From Phyllostachys edulis (lineage: Eukaryota > Streptophyta > Magnoliopsida > Poales > Poaceae): a stretch of DNA of 64,000 nucleotides. How positions within the stretch are numbered: position 1 is the stretch's first letter; every line of letters starts with the position of its first letter. Below, in pieces: positions 1 to 13,400 of the stretch. The notes under the pieces were generated by a model. The model saw only the letters and a list, made by a program, of their open reading frames with translations. It was not told where the DNA came from and made no database searches. The stretch is taken from NCBI GenBank assembly GCA_036346405.1, contig CM070546.1, forward strand, positions 102,306,826-102,370,825. The letters are read 5' to 3'. The position numbers were made by a program, and so were the translations under genes.

Positions 1-950
1 AGAGGAATGATTACAAGTTCATCAATCCATCCTCTCCCTCTCCCTAAGCCAAGAACTCACATTGGAGAGCTACGAAGGGACAAGCAGGAGCACCAAACCG
101 CCTCAACCAACAACCTCAACCACTAAAGCCTAAAGCAAAAACAACCACTAAAGACTCTTTTGACTCTAGCAAACCCTAATTCCTTTTCAAGTGCTCAAGA
201 GGGCATGCAGCCCTCCAATCCTTTATATAGCCTTGGCTAACGGGTCTCCTCCCGTACGCCCGCTAAGTCCAACGGAGCTCGCCCGCTTGTGCGGACCTTG
301 CAATTTCCGATTCGCCCTTCGCACCTTCCGAAGCTTCGCGCTCCTTGTCTCGACGCCGCAACCACCTCGAGTCCACGTCGTCTTGACACATCGACCGTTC
401 GACCTCGGCGCCACTGCGCCTAGTCCGATCCACCGTGTCTCGCCACGACTCCGCCGACGCCCCGCGGCCACACGGATAAGAAACACGAAACGGGAACAAG
501 TTCTTCACAACTTGACCTAACGTTAGCTCAAACATGCAATATGCAACACATATGCATGAACACACTGGATATGACCTATCCCAAAACTCAAATCACCAAA
601 ATGGCGAACCTCACAATACAATCGGATAACCGCCATGTTACCAGCGGATCAACCGCACTCCGGTCGTATCGCCCAATACTGCGGTCGTCCGATTTCCAAT
701 GAAGACCGAACTCGAAAAACAACTTCTCCGAATTCTTCAACCGCCATTTACCAATCGGTATAACCGCCTCTGCGGTCGCTCATAACACGCCGGTCGTTCC
801 GATTATCCCGACAAATTACGATTGACTTCACGAAAAAGCGCGGAACCTCGCAGAACGACATGGTCCGACCACACAAACCAAACTCGATCGACCTAAAACC
901 TTTGTCAATTACTCATCACTCTCATGGAGACACGACCACATGGTCTCTCA
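1..950 (-). repeat. Copia-1 3' LTR (partial, cut by window start)
   Basis: Bases 1-950 repeat 9460-10426 with many substitutions and small indels. The inner end at 950 (…ggtctctca) meets the polypurine tract, so this is the 3' LTR of a minus-strand element. A minus-strand TATA-like site, the complement of ctttatatag, lies at 221-230. The first roughly 780 bp of the LTR are missing to the left. The visible divergence between the two LTRs suggests an insertion that is not recent; I did not count differences. Confidence 0.9.
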
Positions 951-960
951 ATCTCCCCTT
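951..960 (-). other. Copia-1 polypurine tract
   Basis: On the minus strand the ten bases next to the LTR read AAGGGGAGAT, a typical retrotransposon polypurine tract priming plus-strand synthesis. Its position fixes the LTR boundary at 950 and the element's orientation. Confidence 0.85.
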
Positions 961-965
961 GATGA

Positions 966-2630
966 GAATATTGACAAACTCGTAAAAAGCTTTTAAGAAG
1001 AGTTTGAGTTTGAAGAAACCAACATGGTCCAAAGAAGAAGAGTGAAACAAATGACCATGTCGATGAAGGAACACTAGAGCAACAACTGAAAGAGCAAATT
1101 GATCTCCAAAGCTCTAAACTGCTCCCAACAGACTTTTCTTCTCTATTCTCCCCTTTTGGCAATAAACGCATCAAGATGCAATAGAGAGAATATGACATGT
1201 TAATGGATGAAAATGGTCAAGTTTGTTTATTTAAGCATTTTGAGCCATGAGAATTATCCATAATGACCATAATGTAATACACCAAGCCATAACTCAATAA
1301 AAGGCTATCTAGATCATGACAAGATATGTATAAGCTAGCTAGAACACATAGATGACAATCTGAAAATGAGGTACATTATGTGAGCAAGTCAAGTCATCAA
1401 TGAGCAAAGTCTAGCTAGAGATATCCAAGGATGATGCAGCCATGTCAATAAGCTAAGCATAGCTAAGAAGCTTAAATTGAGACCAAATAGAGTGCTATGC
1501 TCAAGATTGAAACATTGGTTAAAGTACTTGATACTTTTTGTAGCTTTAAGCACATTGAACACATAAAACATATTTTCTTTTGAAATTCATGGTGGTTTCC
1601 AACCAGATTTTTGTTTTATCATGTGCTAGGTCTCAAGCCTTATGCGACTACTCCAAGCGAGAAGCTTAAGAAGATAGTCTAGGTCACCCAAAACTCCCCT
1701 AAGTTCATGCCAAGTGCAATGGCAAGCCGTCTCATAGGAGAGAATTGGTGAGATCGGTTTTTCAAGCACAAAAGAGATCTTTTGCCTTTTAACAAGTTGT
1801 ACTAACTCATGCATCATCAAGAGACTAAAACAGCTCAATCTAAGGCTCAATATAGATTCATCACTCTACCCAAATTTATTTGACATGGCATGAATCATAA
1901 AAAGATATCTCAAGAAAGACTAATCTCGAGTGCTAACATGACAAGTTTTAGTTTAAGTTGAGCAATTTTAATTAACTTATCATGGCAAAAGCTAGGCTAC
2001 ACATATGAAGTCATGATAAATCTAGCAAATAAGCACAAGTCATGACAAGGTGTAAAGCATTGTAAACATGTCATAGCAGGATAATAATCAAGGCTCAATG
2101 TAGTTATATTACAATGCGAGAATGCTAGAAAGCGTAAGATCCGGCTCCCTCAACATTAGATGCAACTTTTAGTTCAAGTTGAGTTAACTCAAAATTAAGC
2201 TCGAAGCTCCCAAAAGAACTCCCTTGAACCAAAACAATAAATCGAGAAGTCGGCAAAGAAAACATAAAACAAAGGATCCTTAAAGCATAGATAAGATATA
2301 GAGAATACTATGGCTCAGATCGACTCTCATCTACCCCATATGACTCTAGGACTATCAAGCGCCCACTTAACACACCTAGGAGCAAACACGTTCTCTGCCT
2401 ACCCGAGGGTGGCCCAACCTCGCTAGAACCTACAAGAAGTGAGTGAGCTCAACCTAGTGAGATAAGTAATGACTAATAAGCAAGATCCTAGAATCACAAG
2501 ATAAGAGCAGTAAATCTAAACAACTAGACAAAAGAAGCACTCTAATCTATGCTAGGAGGACTAATCCCAAATGCACCCAAAATGCAATGCAATAGTAAGG
2601 AGCAAGAGCATAAATAATATAGTAAAGCAA
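966..2630 (-). other. Copia-1 3' internal non-coding stretch
   Basis: About 1.7 kb lies between the end of pol and the polypurine tract. It is AT-rich and has only short open frames on either strand. SIRE-type elements can carry an envelope-like frame in this position, but I see no long frame, signal peptide or membrane segment here. I treat it as a decayed 3' internal region with no supported gene. Confidence 0.6.
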
Positions 2631-2639
2631 GAAACCCAA

Positions 2640-5600
2640 AGCTCCCTCACTACAATCCATAAGGACAAACCACCCCAAGCTCTCCCATGCAGTGAAAACC
2701 TCGAACTATCCAATGGCTTGGTGAAAATGTCACCAACCGGTGGTCACTTCCACAAACCGAGCACTATATCGCCCTTCTCTACATGGTCTCTAAGGAAGTG
2801 GAAACGAATATCGATGTGCTTGGTAGGGAATGTTGCTTTGGGTTCTTGGCAATGTTAATCGCGAAGTGTTATCACAAAAAAGTGGAACAACGCCGATAAC
2901 TAACCCAAAGTCCCGCAGGTCGAAGCCATCCAGAGCACTTGACTACAAAGAATCGGCTGCAAAGAACATACTCGGCCTCTGCGGTGGATCAGGTAACACT
3001 GCATCGCTTCCTTGAAGACCAGAAACAAGAGAAGTGCCAAGAAATTGGCGGTGCGAAGTGCTCTTCCTATCTATCCTCTGACCAAATAAGTTCGATCCGA
3101 AAAGGCTCTCAAGGAAAGACAGATGAGGAAGAGTACCAGATACCATAGTCAATGGTAGCTCGCAGGTACGAAGATGCGCTTCACGCTTTGGCGGTGAGAA
3201 ACGCGAGGAGAAGCTCGAAACGAGCGCACAAACACACGTAAAAATGTATGTCCGGTCTCGAGGCGTTGAGGTACAAGAGGAGCCAATCATGCCGCTAAAC
3301 TCCTTTTGATCAAGCGGCTCGCCATCCTCATCTCGGATCAAGATAGGTTTGAGAAGCCATGAGTCGACACACAGCTTCCCATCACTCATGTCAAGCGCTC
3401 AGAGGTCACGAGTGTACTTTCCTTGATGAAGAAATGTACCTCCCGAGTCCGCTTGATTTGGAAGCCAAGGAAGAAGGTCAACTCACCCATCATACTCATC
3501 TCAAACTCGGTGCTCATGACATCCGAGAGGCTGGAAACCAGAGTATGGGAAGAGCCGCCAAAGATAATGTCATCGACATAGATCCGACGAAAGGAAGGTT
3601 AGTGCCATGCTTGGCGGATGAACAAGGTCTTGTCAACTTTACCCATCTCAAAACCATGACTTATCAAGTAGGACTTAAGCCTCTCATACCAAGCTCGGGA
3701 GCCTGCTTAAGTCCATACAACATGGAAAGCTTGAAAACATGGTTAGGTATTTGGGGTTCTCGAAACACGAGGTCGTTTGACGAGACTTCCTCCTCAATAA
3801 GGCCATTGAGGAAGGCACTCTTCACGTCCATCTGGTAAAGCTTGAAACCCTTAGAAGCCGCAAAGGCAAGGTGATTCTAATGGCTTCAAGTCGAGCTACA
3901 GGGCAAAGGTCTCCTCAAAGTCTAGACCTCAACACAGGAAAACCCCGAGCTACTAATCTCGCCTTTGTTTGGGATGATTACCCCATCCTCGCTCTGCTTG
4001 TTCTTGAACACCCACTTGGTTCCAATGATATTGTGGCCTCGTGGGGGCTCAACAAGCGACTGCACCTTGTTCCTCTCGAAATTTTCTAGCTCCTCATGCA
4101 TGGCATTGACCCATGACTCATCGATAAAGCATGAGAAACATCTTTGGGCTCAAAAGAGGCAATGAAGGCGAGAATGGAGACAGAATTGAGATAAGCAGAT
4201 TTTGAGCGGGTAACACGCTCAAAAGATCTCCAATGATCTCGCTCAAGGATGAACTTTCTGGAAGTGTCTAGGAGGTCCCTGGGAGAGATGAAGAAGTGGC
4301 CTCTACCTCATGAGCCGACGAGGTAGGAACAGAGCCACTAGCTCCAGAGGAAGCGAAGGCAAGGTCGATCACCTCGAGGTGCGGTGGAAGACGGCACCTC
4401 AAGGAGTGGATGAGGGCGGGATCGTAGACAACCGTCATCTCCATCGTCCTCATCATCCACAAAGATGGTCTCGGATCGCTCTAAAGAACTCGAGATATCT
4501 GGCCTAGTCCCTGACCGCCTCGTCAAAGTCACCTCGCGAGTCTCTACCATTTTGCTAGACTCGCAGCCTGCACCCTATAAGTTCGCCAAGAAGTCGAGTA
4601 GCCTAGAAAGATACCGCCACAGAACGTGACTCGAACTTATCTAGGTTCCCTGACTTCAAAATAAAGCACTTGCAACCAAACACACGAAAATGAGAGACGC
4701 TGGCTTTACCAGTATCTCGACTCATAAGAAGTGCGATGTAGGAGTGCCCAAGAAAAACTCGATTCAAACATGGCACTTGGTCGCAATGGCCTCATTTCAA
4801 AACTTCCTGTGTAGAGTACTCATCAAGCATCGTCCCCGCCATCTCGACTAAGGTACGGTTCTTCCTCTCCACAACGCCATTTTGCCGAGGGACGATGGAG
4901 AAGAGAGGCGGTGCTCTACACTGCCTCACCGCAGAAACTCTCAAAGTAGGAATTTTGAACTCCGTACATTGTCATGCGGATCGCTCAGAAGGCACCCGGA
5001 GCTCAACAGATGACCTACTAAAAGACCTCGGAAATGTGTAAATGTCTCATCCTTCGAGGCTAAGAAAACACCCAAGAGTACCTCGAGAAGTCATCGACCA
5101 CAACAAGAACATACCACTTCCCTCCTGCCGATCAAGACTCGATTTGGTCCAACTGTGTCCATGTGGAGCAAATGTTCGTGCATCGGTCATAGTAATCGTG
5201 TGTGGGAGGATGAGAAGCGGCAACCATCTTGCCGCGTCTTCAAGATGGAGTGCAAACAAGATCTTTGACCATCTTGAGTTTCGCGGACCACTTAATGAGA
5301 TCATGGTCGCTAACTCGGGTCAAATGGTCAAATCCAATATGACCAAGTCTCCTATGCCGAAAGAGAGATCGCGGGACTCGTAGCAACCAAACACCGGAGA
5401 GGATCACGGAAGAATCGGAAAAATCAGCACGAAAGATCCTCCCATAACGAGAAATCCATAAACCGGACTACACCAAGAGTCAAGAATTTTGCAATTGTTT
5501 TCTTGAAACTCACCTCGAAACCGCCATCAGAAGTCGAGAAACGGAAAGCAAATTGTACCGCAGCCTTACTAACCAAGGCAACATCCTTAAGAAAAAAAGA

Positions 5601-5790
5601 AGCATTAATCGCGACAAGATACCTTTGGCGATGACGCGCCTGCACGAAGCGTCTCCGAAAGTGATCGCCTCATCACCGAGCGCGGGCTAGGAAGAGAACC
5701 AACGGAGTCTCCGGTCATATGACGAGAACAACCGAGTCTACAAGCCAAACCTTCTCCTTCCCTACCCGGCGAACCCGAGTCAAACAGAGT
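2640..5790 (-). pseudogene. Copia-1 pol relic (protease, integrase, RT, RNase H)
   Basis: On the minus strand, pieces of copia pol appear in all three frames. The protease active-site segment (W-L-V-D-S followed by a C-S-R-H-M-T-G signature) lies at about 5715-5755 and is broken by a one-base shift right after the catalytic Asp-Ser. Integrase-like pieces lie around 5050-5300. Reverse transcriptase runs from about 4270 to 3150, with the catalytic Y-V-D-D at 3569-3580 followed by I-I-F-G-G. An RNase H tail ends near 2640, with S-I-A-K-N and F-T-K-P-L-D signatures. No continuous frame covers any full domain, so this copy cannot make polyprotein. Assignment to copia is firm from domain order and motifs; the SIRE lineage is inferred from the LTR and gag. 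Confidence 0.85.
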
Positions 5791-5899
5791 AAAGTCTCAA
5801 GATCGATAAATCAACAATGATTTTGGCACCCAATATGAATAACACGCCGAAAGCGATGAAGTAGTCAAGCACGATCGACCTCTATCTACCCTACGCTCT

Positions 5900-8640
5900 C
5901 AGAACTCAAAGCGAAGGTCTAAGAGTAGACCAAGTCATTTGTTGGGTTCGATCGCACTGGAGCGAAGTCGAACACCGCAACATTGAACACGCCATGGTAG
6001 CTATCTCGATGGGGAAAACGAGATCTATCCTCAGGACGGCGGAAGTCACGACTGAAAGCAGCATGAGGACGAAAACCAGAAAACTCGGAAAAGCCAAGTC
6101 CTCGATGCTGCACAAACCCATCAGAAGAAACAAGCCTAGACCTCGTGTTGGTCTTAGGTGCACTCAAGGTCTGGGGCCGATTTCGAATGCGCCTAAGAGA
6201 CTCAACATGGTCTCTACGCGCGATCTTGGCGCGCCTGAAGCATCGATCGACTGTGTGTCCATCCTTCTGACAGAAGGTGCAGTGATACTTCACCTTCTGA
6301 GAGGTAGAAGCAGCATGTGAAATTACCTTACTGTCAGAAATCCCCTGGACATAGCCCGCTGACTTGAAATGGACTTTCTCGGTCCTGGGCTCAGTCTCGA
6401 TCACACCTGGTGCTATGGGTCTGAGCACGGCAGGTGGATGCTTCCTCATGTCCTCAAAGAAGTCATATCCTAGACCCTGATTAAATCTGCAAATCTTAGA
6501 TTGGTCTAGAATAAGATTGAGCTTCTTCTTGCCTCCTACAAATCTCTCGAGAGTGTTCATAAGGTCTTCGACACTCCGAAAGAGAGAGGTGCAAGAAGAG
6601 CAGGGGAAGAAGAGAGGCGGCGGAAGGTAAGGAGCAAAAGAAGAACCGGCGAGAGGGAAGAATGGCTTGTGCACGCACAAACCGACTCAAGGGCGATCCC
6701 CATCGCTAGCCGCTTGGTTAACGTTGCTAAGCGCCTCATCCTTACCACAGGGCTTCTCCCTTCTCCACAATCATATTGCAAGCACAATGTGACTTCTCTA
6801 GAAGGTCCTTAGTTAGCTTCACACATTTCTCATCCAAAGCAATCAAGTCGATTTTAGTTTGTTACACTTAATGCATGGTGAGCTAACAGGTCCTTAGAAG
6901 CAAACCGAGCCAACTTCCTTTCATGATCAATCATATCTTGAAACTGTTTGGAGACGACCTCAAGTTCAAGTGATTAACTTAGGACAGTTCAAGCATGAAA
7001 CAATCGGCTCAAGTAAAGAAGCTTGTAGTTCAACAATTTTATGATCTGCCTGCTTTAAGTTCATCTTCAAGTTATTGCAATTTTCACAAGACTCAGCGAG
7101 ATCAAGAAGCATGGCATAAGATCCTCTAGCAAAGAATGTCCTTACCCTCACATGAGGTGGGAGAAGTAGTCTCATCAAGAATAAGTAGGGTAATGACCAT
7201 CCTACTCAACTCTAACTCAAAGCAAGTAGACTAACATTCTCCACCTTAACACTATCAAGTTTGGAGGACACACTATCATGTGAGGTCCTTAACTTCTCCA
7301 TATCAACTTGAAGAAAGCGAGCATGTATCACAATCATCACTAGAAGGAGCAGATGTAAGAGCAATAATCTCTAGTGACAGTCTATCTATTTCCTTCTCTA
7401 ACTCAAAGACACCTAGCCTTAGCTTTAGCATGAAAACCTCCTAGCTTAAGAAAAGCATGATTGAGCTGTTCAGAGTGGGATCTACCTCGTCCTGTGTCGG
7501 AGTACACATTGTCGGCCGAAGTTCGCCCTCGAGGGCCATGAAGCACATTGGGAGAAGTCGTCGCCGCCATCCTTGGGCTCTTGGTCACCCGTCCGTCATC
7601 GTCGCTCCATCCCTCCACCTCGCCGAGGTCGAGGTCGTCAAGGCGTGAGGACGATGGAAGAGCTTCTTGGCTTTGCCGGTTGCGGAACTTCTTCTTCTTT
7701 GGGCGCCCGAGTGGAGGCTTCTTGTTGCGGTTCTTGTCGGTGTAGTCGTTCTTGCCCGAACCGCCGTAGTCGTTCTTGCCCTTCTCCGGCTTAGGGCGGT
7801 TTGCTCGGATGTGGTTGGGGCCACCACACTCGAAGCAAATCACGGGTCCTCCTCTCTTCTGTCCCTCCTCCTTTGTAAGCATGGGAGAATCTTCGAGCAA
7901 GGAGGGCAAGTCGCTCATCATAAGTGCTCTAAGCGATCATCGCTATGTCACGAGAGCAACAAGGAGAAATTGCAAGAGGACTCGAAGAGAGCCCTAAGAA
8001 GAAACGGATTGGTGACTAAGGCCATCGATCGTGACTTCGACCGACGAGAGACAACGCAATCTCGTGAGTCTTGAGGCGCGAGTACTGGCGCATCAAGAGT
8101 CGTGGTCGAGAGGTCTGTCGTGTCTTTGATGGTGGTCACTTTCATCTCCCAAACACGCAGACGAGTGCCGTGAGCATCCGACGAGCATTGTCCGAAGTCG
8201 GGTATGTGAGACCGACCGCCGGAGGTTGCTCAAGATCTTGTGAAAACGTCGAAGCACTCATCTAGGGACTCACCAAAGAAGCATCTCAAATTTGTTGTAT
8301 TCTCGTTTGAACCGGTCTGCCGAACCGTCTTGATCTGGGTGGTGCCTCATGGTGGCGCGCCGAGGGTCACCCAGATATCGTGGGCGGACGACAGTGAGAT
8401 ATGCGGTCAAACTCACTACGACTCAAACCCCGGATGATGATGTTCCTTGCCTTTGCATTCGCCTCAACATCAACCATGTTCCGGCATTGATGTTCTCATC
8501 GGCAGAACAAATGAATCGAACCTTGACCTTCGCCAGATGGCATACCCCAGGCTCGATGTATGTCTCCATTCGCTCTTCCGAAGGGTAATCGATGCCATCG
8601 AAAACAAAGTGGCTTGGTCGAGTACTTGTCCATCGCCACG
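5900..8640 (-). pseudogene. Copia-1 gag relic with two zinc-knuckle motifs
   Basis: The minus strand encodes a long, frameshifted gag. Near 8540-8610 an N-terminal piece reads F-D-G-I-D-Y-P, the usual start of the copia gag core. A first zinc knuckle at 7796-7837 reads CFECGGPNHIRANR, where the last metal ligand Cys is replaced by Arg. A basic linker rich in Lys and Arg follows. A coiled-coil-like stretch (L-K-Q-A-D-H-K-I-V-E-L) lies near 7010-7180. Around 6480-6530 is the L-N-L-I-L-D-Q block with G-L-G-Y-D typical of SIRE-like gag, and a second knuckle at 6240-6281 reads CTFCQKDGHTVDRC, with all four ligands kept. Two knuckles flanking a coiled coil fit long SIRE/Maximus gag proteins. The GC-rich open frames on the plus strand over 7450-8600 are shadows. 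Confidence 0.8.
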
Positions 8641-8680
8641 GCTCTTGAGACCGGTTAAGATCTATTGAAAAGAGCTAACC

Positions 8681-8692
8681 GCTCGATACCAA
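8681..8692 (-). other. Copia-1 primer-binding site
   Basis: Two bases inside the 5' LTR end, the minus strand reads TGGTATCGAGC. This matches the initiator-methionine tRNA complement TGGTATCAGAGC apart from one missing base. It marks the site where minus-strand DNA synthesis would begin. Confidence 0.8.
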
Positions 8693-8693
8693 T

Positions 8694-10426
8694 TGAAGGA
8701 CCGGAAAGGCGACTAGAGGGGGTGAATAGGAGCACCTAATCTTTTTCGCAAAGAATGGATTCAACTTGTAAATCACTCCAATAGCTATGAGAGCTATGAA
8801 GATCAAAGATTAAGCACAGAGGAAGTCTTATGTTGAATCCTCCTCACCCCACAAATTTCAAACAAACAAAATCGGGAAGTTACAAGAAACTCGTGGAAAT
8901 CGGAACAACCTAGTAAACGGCCGGTCGTTTTGAGAAGGCGTACAACCGTAGTGTTATGGCGGTCGTTCGCGAAGGCGGTACAACCGTAGTGTTACGGCGG
9001 TCGTTCGATTGTCCCGAGCAGTAAAATCAGCTCGGTTTCAAAACGAAAATCGATCAAACTTTTGATCTACGCGCCAAACTTGACCAAAATTGAACCACAC
9101 CTTTCTGAAGATATTAGGAACCTATTCCAAGCAACGATTTCAGAGATCCATGCCAAGGTTCCTATCCTTTTGCATTTGAACGAAGGTGGGTTCAAAACCG
9201 CAAAAACAAAACTTGATCTAACGACTTGCTCGTGGGTGGATGATGATCTAGATGACCTTAGATAGGTTCCCACATGTCCCAGCAAGCAAGATCAAGAGGA
9301 AGAACCAAGCAAAAACTCCCGAATTGAAGAAAGCCCCAAAAATCACAAAAAGGAGAACGAAGAACAGAGAGCACGAATAGAAGAAAACTTGATTTCCATT
9401 CATTGAATCAAGAGCGAAATACAAAGAGATACATCCCCATACGCATGGACATTAGAACAAGAGGAATGATTACAAGTTCATCAATCCATCCTCTCCTCTC
9501 CCTAAGCCAAGAACTCACATTGGAGAGCTACGAAGGGGACAAGCAGGAGCACCAAACCGCCTCAACCAACAACCCTCAACCACTAAAGCCTAAAGCAAAA
9601 ACAACCACTAAAGACTCTTTTGACTCTAGCAAACCCTAATTCCTTTTCAAGTGCTCAAGAGGGCATGCAGCCCTCCAATCCTTTATATAGCCTTGGCTAA
9701 CGGGTCTCCTCCCGTACGCCCGCTAAGTCCAACGGAGCTCGCTTCGCCAGTGCAAACCTTGCGAATTTCGATTCGCCTCTTCTCGCACCTTCCGGAAGCT
9801 TCGCGCTCCTTGTCTCAAGACGCCTCGCAACCACCTCGAGTCCACGTCGTCTTCGACACATCCCGACCGTTCGACCTCGGCGCCACTGCGCTTAGTCCGA
9901 TCCATCGTGTCTCGCCACGACTCCGCTCGGCGTCCTGCGACCCACACGCATAAGAACACGAAACCGGAACAAGTTCTTCACAACTTGACCTAACGTTAGC
10001 TCAAACATGCAATATGCAACACATATGCATGAACACACTGGATATGACCTATCCCAAAACTCAAATCACCAAAATGGCGAACCCCACAATACAATCCAGA
10101 CAACCGCCATGTTACCAATGGATCAACCGCGACTCAACAGATCGCTCCAATACTGCGGTCGTTCGATTTCCAATGAAGACCGAACTCGAAAAAACAACTT
10201 CTCTGGAATTCTTCAACCGCCATTTACCAATCGGTACAACCGCCCTGCGGTCGTACCGCTCATAACACGCCGGTCGTTCCGATTATCCTGACAGCCCTGA
10301 TTGACTTCACGAAGACGCGTGAACCTCGCAACGACATGGTCCGACCACACAAACCAAACTCGACTGACCTAAAACCTTTGTCAATTACTCATCACTCTCA
10401 TGGAGACACGACCACATGGTCTCTCA
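8694..10426 (-). repeat. Copia-1 5' LTR (complete, 1733 bp)
   Basis: The repeat starts on the plus strand with tgaaggaccgg and ends with ggtctctca, giving TG...CA ends. The minus-strand promoter candidate is the complement of ctttatatag at 9681-9690. Clusters of CGGT...ACCG-like short inverted motifs lie at 8921-9010 and 10095-10290. They also occur in the partial 3' LTR at about 625-800. It is the reference copy for the truncated repeat at 1-950. Confidence 0.9.
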
Positions 10427-13400
10427 ACTAGCACTGGCACTGGTGCTTCTACATCGACGTCTGCATCGACTCCTTCAGCAGTTTCTCTCACTGAGCAGGA
10501 GATAGCCAGACTTCGACGCCTGCTTGCCGCTTCAGGTTCTCCTCGGATGTGTTCTGCGGGTTCTACTCATCGACTCTTCTGCAATGAAAAACCATCCTCT
10601 ATACAGTCAGGTACCTCCTTATGGATTCTTGATTCTGGAGCATCTTTTCACATGACTTCTGATGCTTCCACTCTGTCCTTCATTACACCACTTGATTCTC
10701 CTGTTAGTGTTCTCACTGCTGATGGTACCTCTCTTTCTGTCTCTGGTCGAGGACCTCTTAGCAACTCATCTTTTCATGTTCTTTCTGTTGCTCATGTTCC
10801 TCGCCTTACCATGACTTCTTTCTCTTTGGGCAGACACGATCTTGGTTGTCGGGTCATTCTCGACTCTGACTCTTGTTGTGTTCAGGACTGCCACACGGGA
10901 GCTCTGGTTGGTTCTGGCCCTCGACGCCTTGACTCACAGCGTCTCTGGGAGCTTGACTGGCTTCACCCTCCTTCCCTTGCCACCGTCCGCCCGGTCTCTC
11001 CGCTTCGCCACTCCGTCTCCGGCTCTTTCCAAAGATGGCATCACCGTCTTGGCCATCTGTGTGGATCTCGTCGTCATCTTTAGTTCGTCGTGGCCTTCGG
11101 GTGCATCTCAGAGACGGTCTTTAGATTGTCGTGGTGTAAGTTAGATAAACAGATTCAGCTTCCATATCCTCATAGTGAGTCAGTATCTCAGCGTCCATTT
11201 GATCTTGTTCATTCAGATGTTTGGGGTCCGGCTCCCTTCGTTTCGAAAGGGGGTCATAGATATTATATCATATTTATAGATGATTTCTCTCGCCACACTT
11301 GGATATATTTCATGTCTTCTCGTAGTGAAGCCTTGTCTATCTATAAACAATTTGCCACTATGGTTCACACACAGTTCTCCACTCCTATTCGTGTCTTTCG
11401 TACTGACTCTGCTGGTGAGTACCACTCTCGTTACCTGCGCAGCTTCCTTACTGAGTAGGGCACTCTCGCTCGGTTGTCCTGGTGCTCATGCTCAGAATGG
11501 TGTCGCTGAGCGCAAGCATCGTCACCTCCTTGAGTCGGCTCGTGCACTGATGATTGCCGCCTCTATTCCACCTCACTTTTGGGCCGAAGCTGTTTCCACT
11601 GCCACCTATCTCGTCAACATCCAGCCTTCTTCTGCTCTTCAGGGTGCAATCCTTGTTGAGCGTCTCTGTGGTCTCCTTCCTGACTACTCGCCTTCTTCTG
11701 TTTGCTTGCGTTTGCTTACGTTTTTTCGCCCTCGAGAACGCACCAAACCGACCGTCACCGTTGAGTGTCTTTACGGGATCTGGTGCGAGCACAAGGGCTA
11801 TCGGTGCTGCGATCCTGTTGGTCGACGGATGCGGATTTCTCGGGATGTGACTTTCGACGAGTCTCGTCCCTTCTACCCACGTCTTGCCTCTCCTTCGGCT
11901 TCCTCTGTGGAGTCTTTATCTTTTTTGACCTTTCCAGATACACCTATATCTGTCTTGCCCTCGTTCACCCGTCCCACTGAGTCTCCACATATTCCTCCTG
12001 TGGTCTCTCCGCCGTTGTCGCCGCCTGCTTCGTCTTCTGCGGCTCCTCCCCCTCTCTTCTACACTCGTCGACCTCGTACTGAGGATCTTCCAGATGAGCC
12101 ATCTTCTCCTGATGTTCTATCTTCTCCTAATGCTCAATCTTCCCCTGATGGGTCATCTTCTCCTCGCTACGCTCTCCGCGATCGCCAGTCGATTCGGCCC
12201 CCTGCCCGTTTTGCTTTTGCTGGTGCAGCTACTCATGAGCCTGTCTCCTACCGGGATGCTGTTACTCACTCTGAGTAGCAGCATGCCATGGCCGAGGAGA
12301 TTGCTGCCCTCGAGTGTACTGGTACTTGGGATCTTGTTCCTTTTCCATCTCACTCTCGTCCCATCACGTGTAAGTGGGTCTATAAGATTAAGACTCGCTC
12401 TGATGGCTCTCTTGAGCGCTATAAGGCGCGTCTTGTTGCTCGTGGTTTCCAGCAAGAGCATGGTCCTGACTACGACGAGACTTTTGCTCCTGTGGCCCAC
12501 ATGACCACTGTCTGTACTTTTCTTTCGGTGGCGCCTGCTCGCCATCGGGTGCTTCTCGGCTTGATGTCAAGAATGCCTTTCTTAATGGCGAGTTGCGTGA
12601 GGAGGTCTACATGCATCCGCCACCGGGTATTCTGCCTCGAGGGCATGGTCTGCCGCCTTCGCCACTCTCTATGGCCTTAAGCAAGCCCCTCGTGCTTGGT
12701 TTGAGCGCTTCTCCTCTGTGGTCACCGCTGGCGGCTTTTCACTAGTGATCATGATCCTGCGCTCTTTGTCCACACTTCATCTCGTGGTGGGACTCTTTTC
12801 TTACAGATGTTGATGATATGATCATTACGGAGATGATTTTGAGTACATTGCCTTTGTCAAGGCTTGTCTTAGTGAGCAGTTCCTTATGTCGGATCTTGGT
12901 CCTCTTCGTTACTTCCTTGAGATTGAGGTTACTTCCACTCCAGATGGTTTCTTTATGTCCCAAGAGAAGTATATTCAGGATCTTCTTGATCGTGCCTCTC
13001 TCACTGATCAGCGTACTATTGAGACTCCCATGGAACTCAATGTTCACCTCCGACCCTCTGATGGCGAGCCTCTTTTTGATCCGACTCGCTATCGTCATCT
13101 TGTTGGGAGTCTTGTCTACCTTGCTGTTACTCGTCCGGATATCACCTTTCCAGTCCACATTCTGAGTCAGTTCGTCTCTGCTCCCACTCAGGTCCACTAC
13201 AGCCACCTTCTTCGAGTTCTGCGATACCTTCGTGGGACTATCTCTCGCCGTCTCTTCTTTCCACGCCTAGCTCGTTCTGACTTCAGTTTATTCGGATGCT
13301 ACTTGGGCCACGATCCTCCGATCGCGGTCTATCTCTGCCATCTTGTGTTTTCTTGGTGGTTCGCTCATTGCCTGGAAGACGAAGAAACAGACTGCAGTGT

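Larger units (their letters stand above)
1..10426 (-). mobile_element. Copia-1: Ty1/copia element, SIRE/Maximus-like, degenerate
   Basis: Two direct copies of a long terminal repeat flank a decayed copia gag-pol read on the minus strand. The left copy (1-950) is cut by the window edge and the right copy (8694-10426) is complete. The LTR has TG...CA ends and the LTR end 'ctattcaccccctctagtcg' (minus strand) that is common in SIRE/Maximus elements. A primer-binding site at 8681-8692 and a polypurine tract at 951-960 lie exactly where a minus-strand element needs them. Domain order from 8640 down to 2640 is gag, protease, integrase, reverse transcriptase, RNase H, which is the copia order. Many frameshifts and stops show it is dead. 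It interrupts Copia-2: copia coding on the plus strand resumes right after 10426. The five bases there (actag) are the presumed target duplication; the partner lies outside the window. Confidence 0.9.

Noticed and set aside
966..2630. Possible envelope-like gene of a SIRE-type element
   Set aside because: Only short, unrelated frames; no signal peptide or membrane segment could be supported.
7457..8668. Several plus-strand open frames over the Copia-1 gag
   Set aside because: The minus strand carries zinc-knuckle and gag motifs; plus-strand products have no recognisable content.
8681..8692. tRNA gene near the tggtatc sequence
   Set aside because: It is only the primer-binding complement of an initiator tRNA; no cloverleaf arms surround it.
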